A stretch of DNA of 36,775 nucleotides, from assembly GCA_028284745.1 (NCBI GenBank), contig JANQRC010000005.1, positions 1 to 36,775 on the forward strand, in the 5' to 3' direction. Below, piece after piece: positions 16,294-23,883 of this stretch. The notes under the pieces were generated by a model. That model saw nothing but the letters and a program-made list of their open reading frames with translations, was not told the DNA's origin and made no database searches. Source of the DNA: Flavobacteriaceae bacterium. Its GTDB lineage: Bacteria; Bacteroidota; Bacteroidia; Flavobacteriales; Flavobacteriaceae. Position numbers and translations under genes: made by a program. How positions within the stretch are numbered: the first letter of the stretch is position 1; each line of letters begins with the position of its first letter.

Positions 16294-16349
16294 CCTATCG
16301 TTAAAAACGATAGGAGTTTCAAACACTATTTCTATCTTTATTTCGATAG
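16294..16349 (+). promoter_or_regulatory. Paired CTATC/GATAG inverted repeats before the AraC gene
   Basis: CCTATCGTT-aaa-AACGATAGG (16294-16314) is a perfect 9-bp inverted repeat, and a second weaker pair CTATC (16332-16336) with GATAG (16345-16349) lies just before the start codon at 16360. The shared CTATC/GATAG half-site suggests an operator, perhaps for autoregulation by the AraC protein. The first repeat could also be a weak terminator-like structure. Confidence 0.4.
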
Positions 16350-16359
16350 ACATTCATTC

Positions 16360-17409
16360 ATGGACATACGATCTCAGCTATTATTCTTCTTTAGTGCGCT
16401 TGGTGCATTTAACGGGATCATACTGGGGTTGTTTTTTCTTTTCTACGTAAGACCTAAACACAGAAGCCACCTCTTTCTTGGGCTACTTCTATTAGCACTC
16501 AGTGTCCGAGTGGGCAAATCGGTCTTCTACTATTTTAATTATGACCTGGCCGATGTGTATATCCAGGTCGGGTTGTTTGCTTGTTGGTTTATCGGCCCAC
16601 TTTTGTATTTCTACGTGAAGACTGTGCTCGAGGTCACTCGAAGTGCTAGCAAGGACATGAAGAGACAGTTTGCTGTTTTGATGCTGCTGGCTCTTGTTCT
16701 GTTCTTGGGTTTCCCAAGGAATGACCATGAAGGGCTGTGGACAAGCTGGCTCATCCGACTTATTTACTTGCAATGGGTACTTTACGTCATTGCTGCCGGA
16801 TACTATGTTCGGAAGAACTATCCCAAGGTCCAAAGCATTAAGAAAGGAATGCCTTCCTTCAAGCTTTGGTTCTTGAGCATCTACATCGGCAACGCTATCA
16901 TCTGTATTGCTTTTAATACAGGCAACTATACCTCATACATTGTTGGCGCCCTTTCATTTTCATTCGTCTTCTATCTGCTTGCCTTGCTACTGCTTTTCGC
17001 GAAGAAAAGGAACGAATTGATCTTTCTGAATGTGCCAAGAGACCGAGAAAAGCGCATACCTGTCGAAAATGCGAATGTGCTAACTGAGAGATTGGAAGAT
17101 ATGATGATGGAAGGTCAGTTACACAAAGACCCCGACCTTACACTCGCCAAAGTAGCCAAAAAGCTCGGTGTCTTGCCCAATAAGTTATCACTGTTGTTGA
17201 ACGATAACATCGGTGTTAGCTTTCCTGATTACTTGAACAAGAAGCGAGTTGCTGAAGCAAAGGCTATGATCAAAAGCAATTCAAATTATTCTTTTGAAGC
17301 CATAGGCTACGATTGTGGATTCAACTCTAAATCAGCTTTTTATGCAGCCTTCAAAAAGCACGCTGGCACTACGCCCTCCAAGTATCGGGCGTCTTCTCAT
17401 GGCGTTTAG
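16360..17409 (+). CDS. AraC-family regulator with N-terminal membrane domain
   Basis: A 349-residue protein. Residues 1-225 contain six or seven hydrophobic segments (for example LLFFFSALGAFNGIILGLFF and SFSFVFYLLALLLLF), and residues 240-345 are an AraC/XylS-type double helix-turn-helix (LTLAKVAKKLGVLPNKLS and FEAIGYDCGFNSKSAFYAAF, ending GTTPSKYR). This arrangement is common in Flavobacteriia, where the membrane part presumably senses an unknown signal. It is followed on the same strand by the beta-lactamase-fold gene and the CBM9-like gene, its probable targets or at least neighbours. The ATG at 16360 gives the shortest leader after the operator-like repeats. Confidence 0.9.
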   Translation: MDIRSQLLFFFSALGAFNGIILGLFFLFYVRPKHRSHLFLGLLLLALSVRVGKSVFYYFNYDLADVYIQVGLFACWFIGPLLYFYVKTVLEVTRSASKDMKRQFAVLMLLALVLFLGFPRNDHEGLWTSWLIRLIYLQWVLYVIAAGYYVRKNYPKVQSIKKGMPSFKLWFLSIYIGNAIICIAFNTGNYTSYIVGALSFSFVFYLLALLLLFAKKRNELIFLNVPRDREKRIPVENANVLTERLEDMMMEGQLHKDPDLTLAKVAKKLGVLPNKLSLLLNDNIGVSFPDYLNKKRVAEAKAMIKSNSNYSFEAIGYDCGFNSKSAFYAAFKKHAGTTPSKYRASSHGV

Positions 17410-17559
17410 GAATATGTCCTGATGTATGATTCAGGACTCCCGATTTATTACCCAGTATCTATTTCATGTATATAAGGCATAGCATTGTGCGAAGCTTTTA
17501 CGCAACGTACGATCATCCAGCTTCGAGGTCAAAATTACGAACGAATCCTTTTTTCTACT

Positions 17560-19260
17560 ATGAGAACAATTAGATTGTCAATGTGCTGGCTCTTTTTAAC
17601 ATGGATTGCTTATGCTCAAGACCGGTCAACACTTTCTGAAGAACTTCAAGATCGGGTAGCTGCATTGTTTGAACCCTGGGAAGGAAAAAGCGGCCCAGGC
17701 GTTTCTTTCGCGATCATCAAAGACGGAAGTGTCATCTACCAAAAGAATGCTGGATTGGCCGATATTGAAGCAGGTGTGCCTATCACTTCAAAGACCCAGT
17801 TCAATTTGGCGCGATCCTCTAAGCATTTTACAGCCTATGGTGTTTTGAAGCTTGTAGTGGCAGGGAAGGTTCAATTAGAGGATGATGCGCGAAAGTACAT
17901 AGCATCACTCCAAAAGCTGGGCCAGCTTGTCACAGTAAGGGACTTGTTGTTTGGTACTAGTGGCATCTATGATTTCGGAGTTCTCAAAGCTATCTGTGGG
18001 TGGAAACCTTTAGACGCCTTTTCTCAAGAAGATGTCTTGCAATTGGTGTCACTTCAACAAAAAACAGCTTTTGAACCTGGCACGTCATACTCATGGTCTG
18101 ACACTAATTTTGCGCTGCTTGCTAAGCTCATTGCTCAGGTTTCCGGAAAATCTTTCAAAAAATACATGGAAGAAGAAGTGTTTCTTCCACTTGGGATGAA
18201 TCATACCATAATCCTTGAGGACATGACGGATTTACCTTCCCAAGTGGCTCATTCATACAGAACAGAAGGAGAGAACGTGATCTTGGTAGATCTAAGAAAT
18301 ACGGTGTTGGGCATGAATAACATCTATTCTTGTGTTGATGATCTTATCCTATGGGAAGATCACCTGGGGAATGCTGATGGAGAGGTTGAAAAGGTGGCAA
18401 CTCTTATGAATACGTTGGCAAAGCTGAAGAATGGGAGAACAAACCACACCAGCTACGGAGAACTTACCTTAGGTCAATTGTACGGGCATATGGAAAGAGG
18501 CCTGTTCTCGACCTATATTACAGGTAGTCTAGGAGGTCATGACAGTTCCATCTTTAAATTTCCAGAGCATAGTTATACGGCCATCGCATTGAGCAACAAC
18601 GGCAGAGGATATAATGGTTTCTTAGGTGTCATTGCCGCTCATCACATACTTGGCGAACATTTTACAGAGCCAGAGACCACAGACTTTGGCAGGATGCAGA
18701 CCAAAGTGTTAGCTAGTGAACGGCTCAAACTATTTGAGGGTCATTATTGGGATCGGCTTGGTGAGTTGAGCAGGCAGATCAAGGTAAAGGACGATACGCT
18801 GCGTTATGTGAGGGCCAATGGATACGAGTCTAGTCTGATACCTTTGTCTTCCAATGAATTTCAAATGAAGGTGCCGTATGATGACAAGGTCTACATCTTA
18901 TTCCCGAAAGGCGACCCAAATGCAATGATCTACCAATATGATACAGCTGAACCTATCTTTTTTGAAAGATATACACCTATTTCACTTGGTGAAGAAGAGC
19001 TAGAAGAGTTGTACCAAGGAAGCTATCTAAATGAAGAATACGGTATCGCTTTCAATGCCGAGGCCAAACAGAATGAACTTATCATCAGCAATGCAAAAGT
19101 TGGGAGTATGCGTTTCTCGCCCATCAAGTCCATGCTGTTCTCTGGCGATAGACCGTTTATGAGAAGTATAGAGTTCATGGCAGACGATAACGACAGTATA
19201 AGAGGGTTCTATATAAGAAACGATGCGATTCGTAACCTATGGTTCGAAAAAGTAAAATAA
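17560..19260 (+). CDS. Secreted serine hydrolase (beta-lactamase class C fold), probably inactive
   Basis: A 566-residue exported protein with a signal peptide (1-19, ending WIAYA). Residues 30-370 follow the class C beta-lactamase/penicillin-binding fold (GVSFAIIKDGSVIYQKNAGLAD, LFGTSGIYDF, FLPLGMNHT), with a C-terminal beta-rich domain of about 400-566 as in related flavobacterial hydrolases. The catalytic motifs are altered: the SxxK position reads R85-S-S-K88 (usually S-x-S-K before QFTA, here HFTA), and the YSN position reads W179-S-D181. The third HxG-like motif is also unclear (GSLGGHDSS). The reading frame is otherwise intact, so it may be a binding or signalling pseudoenzyme. The ATG at 17560 is chosen because it starts a signal peptide; an upstream in-frame GTG at 17485 would not. 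Confidence 0.85.
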   Translation: MRTIRLSMCWLFLTWIAYAQDRSTLSEELQDRVAALFEPWEGKSGPGVSFAIIKDGSVIYQKNAGLADIEAGVPITSKTQFNLARSSKHFTAYGVLKLVVAGKVQLEDDARKYIASLQKLGQLVTVRDLLFGTSGIYDFGVLKAICGWKPLDAFSQEDVLQLVSLQQKTAFEPGTSYSWSDTNFALLAKLIAQVSGKSFKKYMEEEVFLPLGMNHTIILEDMTDLPSQVAHSYRTEGENVILVDLRNTVLGMNNIYSCVDDLILWEDHLGNADGEVEKVATLMNTLAKLKNGRTNHTSYGELTLGQLYGHMERGLFSTYITGSLGGHDSSIFKFPEHSYTAIALSNNGRGYNGFLGVIAAHHILGEHFTEPETTDFGRMQTKVLASERLKLFEGHYWDRLGELSRQIKVKDDTLRYVRANGYESSLIPLSSNEFQMKVPYDDKVYILFPKGDPNAMIYQYDTAEPIFFERYTPISLGEEELEELYQGSYLNEEYGIAFNAEAKQNELIISNAKVGSMRFSPIKSMLFSGDRPFMRSIEFMADDNDSIRGFYIRNDAIRNLWFEKVK

Positions 19261-19283
19261 TTCACGACCTTCAATGACCAACC

Positions 19284-19808
19284 ATGAGACGATCCTTCCT
19301 ATGTACAGCTTTACTAATTCAATGCGTCGCCTTTTCTCATAATGGAAAGATCTCCTATGCCTATAATTGTCAGCCCAAAAGAATAGATGCAACAGTACAA
19401 GATTGGCAGAATGAGGCGTGGGTGCCGATCGATGAATTCTTTGGCGATCCTCTTTCATCAGAAGAAGATCTCTCTGCAAGATTCAAAATGGCTTTTAACA
19501 TACAAGAAAAAGCGTTGTATTTGCTATCAGAAGTAGAAGATGACAGTTTTACAAAGGATGATCATTATGAGCTTTATATCAATGGGATCCACAGTAGAAC
19601 AGCCGATGGCGTGGCTTCTTTCATCTTTGAAAATGACCAGTTAAGGCTAAGGGTACATTCAGAAGAGCGAGACCCTTACCATGCTTTTATCAATGAAGAT
19701 CTAGTGAAGTTCAAAACAAAGAGGAAAGGAAGGCTTTGGTTGCTTGAAGCAAAATTTATATTGAATGGCCTTATGGGGACTTGCTCAGCTAACTATAGCG
19801 AAGAATAG
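19284..19808 (+). CDS. Small secreted protein, CBM9-like
   Basis: A 174-residue protein with a signal peptide (about 1-17, before SHNGK). The mature part (IDATVQDWQNEAW, then MAFNIQEKALYLLSEVEDD, then YELYINGIHSR) resembles the carbohydrate-binding family 9/DOMON-like sandwich seen in many Bacteroidota surface proteins, but the match is by pattern only. It starts 23 nt after the hydrolase-like gene and is probably co-transcribed. It is followed by a strong two-way terminator. No catalytic residues are evident. Its role is unknown; ligand binding together with the inactive hydrolase-like neighbour is a guess. Confidence 0.65.
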   Translation: MRRSFLCTALLIQCVAFSHNGKISYAYNCQPKRIDATVQDWQNEAWVPIDEFFGDPLSSEEDLSARFKMAFNIQEKALYLLSEVEDDSFTKDDHYELYINGIHSRTADGVASFIFENDQLRLRVHSEERDPYHAFINEDLVKFKTKRKGRLWLLEAKFILNGLMGTCSANYSEE

Positions 19809-19818
19809 CAGCACAATC

Positions 19819-19853
19819 AAAAAAAGCCTTTGAATTCGTTCAAAGGCCTTTCT
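19819..19853. terminator. Bidirectional intrinsic terminator
   Basis: GCCTTTGAA (19826-19834), loop TTCG, and TTCAAAGGC (19839-19847) form a perfect 9-bp stem. On the minus strand seven U follow (from the A-run 19819-19825), ending the repeat lipoprotein transcript; on the plus strand CTTTCT follows, ending the AraC-region operon. Confidence 0.9.
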
Positions 19854-19883
19854 GATAGATATGTTTAAAAGAAATATGGAAAA

Positions 19884-20252
19884 CTAGTTGTTGCCAGTAA
19901 CTTTATCCATTGTGTTTTTAGCATTATCTTTTACATCTTTGGCAGCTTTCTCAGCATCGTTGGCTACATCTTTAGCAGCGTCAACAGCATTGTTTGCAGC
20001 ATCTTTGGCCGCATCTACTGCATCGCCAGCAGCGTCAACAGCATCATTTGCAGCATCTTTGGCCGCATCTACTGCATTGCCAGCAGCATCAACAGCGTCA
20101 TTTGCAGCATCTACTGCATCACCAGCAGCGTCGTTTGCTTCTTCAGCAGCAGTCTCAACGGTTTCTTCTGCTTTTTTAGCAGTCTCTCTACAAGAAGTAA
20201 AGGTCATGCCAGCAAACATTACTAGGGAAAGTCCTAAAATTACTTTTTTCAT
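19884..20252 (-). CDS. Alanine/aspartate-rich repeat lipoprotein
   Basis: A 122-residue small lipoprotein. The signal peptide ends in TFTSC, so C21 is lipidated. Nearly all the rest is a low-complexity helix rich in Ala, Asp, Lys and Asn with an 18-residue period, AGxAVDAAKDAANxAVDA, in two full and one shortened copy, flanked by degenerate units. Such sequences resemble LEA-type and apolipoprotein-type amphipathic helices; a role in envelope stress or membrane contact is possible but unproven. A promoter-like TAATTTTG lies about 65 nt upstream and a strong terminator downstream, so it is probably a single-gene unit and well expressed. The opposite strand is open here only because of the repeat composition. 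Confidence 0.85.
   Translation of the reverse strand: MKKVILGLSLVMFAGMTFTSCRETAKKAEETVETAAEEANDAAGDAVDAANDAVDAAGNAVDAAKDAANDAVDAAGDAVDAAKDAANNAVDAAKDVANDAEKAAKDVKDNAKNTMDKVTGNN
19977..20126. repeat. 54-bp tandem repeat inside the lipoprotein gene
   Basis: Two full 54-bp units (19977-20030 and 20031-20084) and a third of 42 bp (20085-20126, lacking 12 bp) differ at only a few positions. 54 bp is 18 codons, so copy changes keep the frame. Slippage could vary the helix length between strains. Confidence 0.85.
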
Positions 20253-20315
20253 TTCTTTGGGTTTAAATGTTAATTAACAATCGGTTGCGAATTTGATAAT
20301 TGTTTGGGTCGATTC

Positions 20316-20346
20316 CAAAATTACCCTTAACTTTTTTTTAAGAAAT
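20316..20346 (-). promoter_or_regulatory. Promoter candidate of the repeat lipoprotein
   Basis: On the minus strand TAATTTTG (plus positions 20316-20323) matches the Bacteroidota -7 consensus exactly. The -33 position (20343-20346) reads ATTT, a partial match. The 5' UTR would be about 60 nt. Confidence 0.4.
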
Positions 20347-20357
20347 CGACGAACAAC

Positions 20358-21602
20358 CTATTTTTCAATTGATTTACGAAGAAAATCAACAATTTGGACG
20401 CTTGCCCCCCTGTTTTTTTGTGTGAACTCCTTGTTGATATTTCCTTTTGAAGCCCTCAATGTAGGATTCTCGATGAGCGACCCTAGATGTTGATAGAAGC
20501 TTTGTTGGCCATTGACACTCACATAACCTCCCTTTTCTATCAAAGTCTCTGCTTCAGGAAATCCTCGATAATGCTGCCCTATGATGACAGGAATGCCGTG
20601 AACCGCAGCTTCTAGGGTATTATGTAATCCTGTGTTTCCCATGGCGCCGCCCACATAAGCAATATCGGCATACTTGTACAGTTTCGACAGCAACCCGATG
20701 GTGTCGATAACAAGCACATCACTTGCAGCCAGGTCGTCACGCTCCATTTCAGAATATCTGGCAACTTTCTTCTGAAGCTTGCTCACAAGCACCTCAATCC
20801 TTTCATTTGCTATTTTATGAGGAGCAATGATAAATTTTACTTCTTGTGCTGTTTGGTTGATGTAATCGATGAATAGCGCTTCATCCTCAGGCCACGTGCT
20901 ACCAGCCACTATACATAACTTCCCGGTCTTGAAGCGTGCGGCAAAATCAAGTTCTTGGTCTTGCCGAAGAATTTCAGAGACGCGGTCGTAACGTGTGTCG
21001 CCGCTGATAGAGACATTCTCAAAATGGATTCCCCTCAATAATGCTGCTGAATTTTCATCCTGCACAAAGAAATGCGTGAAAGCATGCAGCCGTTTGCGCA
21101 TCAAACTTCCGTAGCTTTTGAAGAAGATCTGGTCTTTTCTAAAAACTGCTGAGATCAATAAGGTGTGGATTTTTCGCGCTTTGAGCTCGATCAACAAGTT
21201 GGGCCAGAACTCATATTTAATGAAGATGGCCATCTCGGGCTTGACGATGTCAAGGAAATGCTGGGCATTCGCTTTCGTATCGAGGGGGAGATAGGTGACC
21301 ATATCAACTTTCGGGTCATTTTTTTTCACCTCATGCCCCGATGGAGAAAAGAAAGTGACCAGGATCCTGTGGTTCTCAAACCTTTCCTTTGCCTTTTCAA
21401 TCACAGGAAGTCCCTGTTCATATTCGCCTAAGGAGGCGGCATGAAACCAAAGGATCCGGTCCGAGGGCTTGATCTCGTTTTGTAGCTTCTCGAAAATGCC
21501 TTTTCGGCCACGTACAAATTTTTTGATGTCTTTGTTAAAGAGTGCCACGAGCTTCAAACAGAATGAAGCTATATATACAAGTATGTTGTAAAGGAAACTC
21601 AA
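20358..21602 (-). CDS. waaA: 3-deoxy-D-manno-octulosonic acid (Kdo) transferase
   Basis: A 414-residue GT-B glycosyltransferase that transfers Kdo to lipid A precursor at the cytoplasmic face of the inner membrane. An N-terminal membrane anchor (FLYNILVYIASFCLKLVALF) is followed by WFHAASLGEYEQ, where E60 is the catalytic base known in this family. The C-terminal half carries GSTWPEDE, VGGAMGNTGLHNTLEA (the CMP-Kdo binding part) and the late PVIIGQHYRGFPEA segment. The start is a TTG at 21602: no in-frame ATG or GTG lies between it and the upstream stop, and MSFLYN matches the family's usual N-terminus. A TATTTTTG box (minus strand, 21620-21627) would give a leader of only about 15 nt. Divergent from the DegT-family gene. 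Confidence 0.93.
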   Translation of the reverse strand: MSFLYNILVYIASFCLKLVALFNKDIKKFVRGRKGIFEKLQNEIKPSDRILWFHAASLGEYEQGLPVIEKAKERFENHRILVTFFSPSGHEVKKNDPKVDMVTYLPLDTKANAQHFLDIVKPEMAIFIKYEFWPNLLIELKARKIHTLLISAVFRKDQIFFKSYGSLMRKRLHAFTHFFVQDENSAALLRGIHFENVSISGDTRYDRVSEILRQDQELDFAARFKTGKLCIVAGSTWPEDEALFIDYINQTAQEVKFIIAPHKIANERIEVLVSKLQKKVARYSEMERDDLAASDVLVIDTIGLLSKLYKYADIAYVGGAMGNTGLHNTLEAAVHGIPVIIGQHYRGFPEAETLIEKGGYVSVNGQQSFYQHLGSLIENPTLRASKGNINKEFTQKNRGASVQIVDFLRKSIEK

Positions 21603-21702
21603 GGGTCTGATCTTGCAGCCAAAAATACGTTTCTTTTGACCATTTCATTGTATGCCCCTTTGCAATTTCGTAATATTGTTTGAATTTCTATCCGCCTTCC
21701 CA

Positions 21703-22836
21703 ATGAAGAGAATACAGATGGTAGACCTTAAGGGTCAGTATGAAAAGATCAAAGAACGCATAGACAGTTCGGTACTTGATGTTATACGATCCTCAGCATA
21801 CATCAATGGCCCCGAAGTACATGCGTTCCAAAAGGAATTGGAGGATTATTTGGGAGTGAAGCATGTGATCCCTTGTGCCAACGGAACTGATGCGTTGCAG
21901 ATCTGTATGATGGGCTTAGGGTTGAAGCCTGGTGATGAAGTGATCACAGCAGATTTTACGTTTGCAGCTACCGTTGAGGTGATCGCACTTTTAGGGTTAA
22001 CGCCCGTTTTGGTAGATGTGGATCCGGTAGATTTCAATATTAGCATCGATGCCATAAAGAAAGCCATTACACCAAAGACCAAAGCCATTGTGCCTGTGCA
22101 CCTTTTTGGAAAAGCTGCCAATATGGACGCCATCATGGAGATCGCCAACGAACATGAGCTGTTTGTCATAGAGGACAATGCTCAGGGAATCGGTGGGACA
22201 TACACGTTTGCCGATGGGAAAAAACAGAAAACAGGTGCGATCGGGCATGCGGCTTCCACGTCCTTCTTTCCTTCAAAGAACTTAGGGTGCTATGGTGACG
22301 GTGGTGCAATTTTCACAAATGACGATGACCTGGCGCATACCATGCGAGGCATTGTAAATCATGGCATGTACAAGCGCTATTATCACGATGTAGTGGGAGT
22401 GAATTCGAGGTTAGACTCTATTCAAGCAACGATACTTAGAGCCAAACTGCCGTATCTGGACGAGTACAATACTGCTAGGAGAGCAGCGGCAAGAAAATAT
22501 ACCGAGGCATTCAAAGGAAACGCTAAGATCATCACCCCCGTGATCTGCGAAAGTTGCGATTGTCATGTCTTCCACCAATACACATTAAGAGTATTGGACA
22601 CGGATCGCGATGCCTTGTTGAAACATTTGCAGGACAACGCCATTCCATGCGCGATCTATTATCCAGTGCCGCTTCACGCGCAAAAGGCATATGCCGATGA
22701 GCGCTACAAGGAGGAAGATTTTATAGTGACCAATCAGTTGGTGAAAGAAGTGATCTCACTGCCGATGCATACCGAATTAGATGATGAGCAGATCGCCTAC
22801 ATTACCTCTAAAGTGATAGAATTCGTAGGTGGATGA
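21703..22836 (+). CDS. DegT/DnrJ/EryC1/StrS family sugar aminotransferase
   Basis: A 377-residue PLP-dependent enzyme that aminates a nucleotide-linked keto-sugar. Visible features are PCANGTDALQI (phosphate-binding loop), ADFTFAATVEVI, the cofactor Asp in VIEDNAQGIGG, and the Schiff-base lysine K192 in FFPSKNLGCYGDGGA. Length is normal. The ATG at 21703 fits the family's start (MVDLKGQY follows shortly); an in-frame ATG 51 nt upstream would add an unusual hydrophobic tail. The stop overlaps the galE start by 4 nt, so the two are translationally coupled. The product is an amino sugar for surface polysaccharide or LPS, in line with the neighbouring waaA and galE; the exact sugar is not evident. 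Confidence 0.93.
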   Translation: MKRIQMVDLKGQYEKIKERIDSSVLDVIRSSAYINGPEVHAFQKELEDYLGVKHVIPCANGTDALQICMMGLGLKPGDEVITADFTFAATVEVIALLGLTPVLVDVDPVDFNISIDAIKKAITPKTKAIVPVHLFGKAANMDAIMEIANEHELFVIEDNAQGIGGTYTFADGKKQKTGAIGHAASTSFFPSKNLGCYGDGGAIFTNDDDLAHTMRGIVNHGMYKRYYHDVVGVNSRLDSIQATILRAKLPYLDEYNTARRAAARKYTEAFKGNAKIITPVICESCDCHVFHQYTLRVLDTDRDALLKHLQDNAIPCAIYYPVPLHAQKAYADERYKEEDFIVTNQLVKEVISLPMHTELDDEQIAYITSKVIEFVGG

Positions 22837-23852
22837 AGATTCTAGTCACAGGAGGTCTGGGCTATATCGGTTCGCACACAGTCGTAGAACTTCAACAAAA
22901 AGGTTTTGAAGTTGTGATCGTTGATGATTGCTCTAACACTTCGGAAGATGTATTGTATGGAATCGTCCGTATCACGGGAATCCAACCACAGTTCGAAAGA
23001 TTCGACCTTCGCAAAAAAGAAAAGGTCCAAGGTTTTTTCCAAAGACATCAAGACATCCAAGGAATCATTCACTTTGCAGCTTCTAAAGCTGTAGGGGAGA
23101 GTGTTGAGAGACCCTTGCTGTATTATGAGAATAATTTGGGGTCGTTGATATACCTGCTGCAAGAAATGACTCAGCAACAGGATGCGACCTTTATATTTAG
23201 CTCATCATGTACGGTGTATGGGCAAGCAGAAAAGTTGCCGATCACAGAAGATGCTCCTACAAAGCCTGCCGAATCTCCCTATGGAAACACCAAGAAGATA
23301 AGTGAGGATATTCTTCGCGACACTTGCAAGGCGAACACGCATCTAAGATCGATCTCGCTGCGCTATTTCAACCCTATAGGTGCACATCCGTCATCAGAAA
23401 TAGGGGAGTTGCCCATAGGCGTTCCGCAGAATCTAGTCCCGTTTATCACACAAACTGCAGCTGGCGTTCGTGAAGAGCTTTCCGTTTTCGGGAATGACTA
23501 CCCTACGGCCGATGGTACCTGTATCCGCGATTATATCCACGTAGTGGATCTGGCCAAAGCGCATGTTGTGGCCCTTCAACGTATTTTACAAGGTAAGGCC
23601 GAAAGCAACTATGAGGTCTATAACCTAGGAACTGGTAAAGGCAGTTCTGTGCTTGAGGTCATCCAAAGATTTGAGCGTGTTTCGGGACAAGAACTTCCTT
23701 ATAAGATCGTTGCCAGACGTGAAGGTGATGTTGTAGCTGCCTATGCAGATACCACCAAGGCCAATGATGTGTTGGGCTGGAAAACTGTGTCTTCGCTAGA
23801 CGAAGCATTATTGAGCGCATGGAACTGGGAGAAGAAAGTCAGAAATTTGTAA
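22833..23852 (+). CDS. galE: UDP-glucose 4-epimerase
   Basis: A 339-residue extended short-chain dehydrogenase that interconverts UDP-glucose and UDP-galactose (or the N-acetyl forms). The NAD-binding GGLGYIG motif lies at 7-13, and the catalytic Y150 and K154 lie in SPYGNTKK, with the SSSCTVYG segment before them. RYFNPIGAHPS and GTCIRDYIHVVDLAKAH are typical GalE signatures. It starts inside the aminotransferase stop (ATGA overlap), so both probably make precursors for cell-surface glycans. The secreted amidohydrolase gene follows 31 nt later. Confidence 0.95.
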   Translation: MKILVTGGLGYIGSHTVVELQQKGFEVVIVDDCSNTSEDVLYGIVRITGIQPQFERFDLRKKEKVQGFFQRHQDIQGIIHFAASKAVGESVERPLLYYENNLGSLIYLLQEMTQQQDATFIFSSSCTVYGQAEKLPITEDAPTKPAESPYGNTKKISEDILRDTCKANTHLRSISLRYFNPIGAHPSSEIGELPIGVPQNLVPFITQTAAGVREELSVFGNDYPTADGTCIRDYIHVVDLAKAHVVALQRILQGKAESNYEVYNLGTGKGSSVLEVIQRFERVSGQELPYKIVARREGDVVAAYADTTKANDVLGWKTVSSLDEALLSAWNWEKKVRNL

Positions 23853-23883
23853 CTTCCACATTCTTTAACTCAAAATTCTCTTT

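Noticed and set aside
19977-20126. Tandem repeats considered as a CRISPR array
   Set aside because: Units are directly adjacent without spacers and lie in a coding frame; no cas genes are near.
19888-20277. Open frame of 129 codons on the plus strand opposite the repeat lipoprotein
   Set aside because: Its Ala/Ser-rich sequence is simply the reverse of the 54-bp repeats; the minus-strand frame has a signal peptide, lipobox, promoter and terminator.
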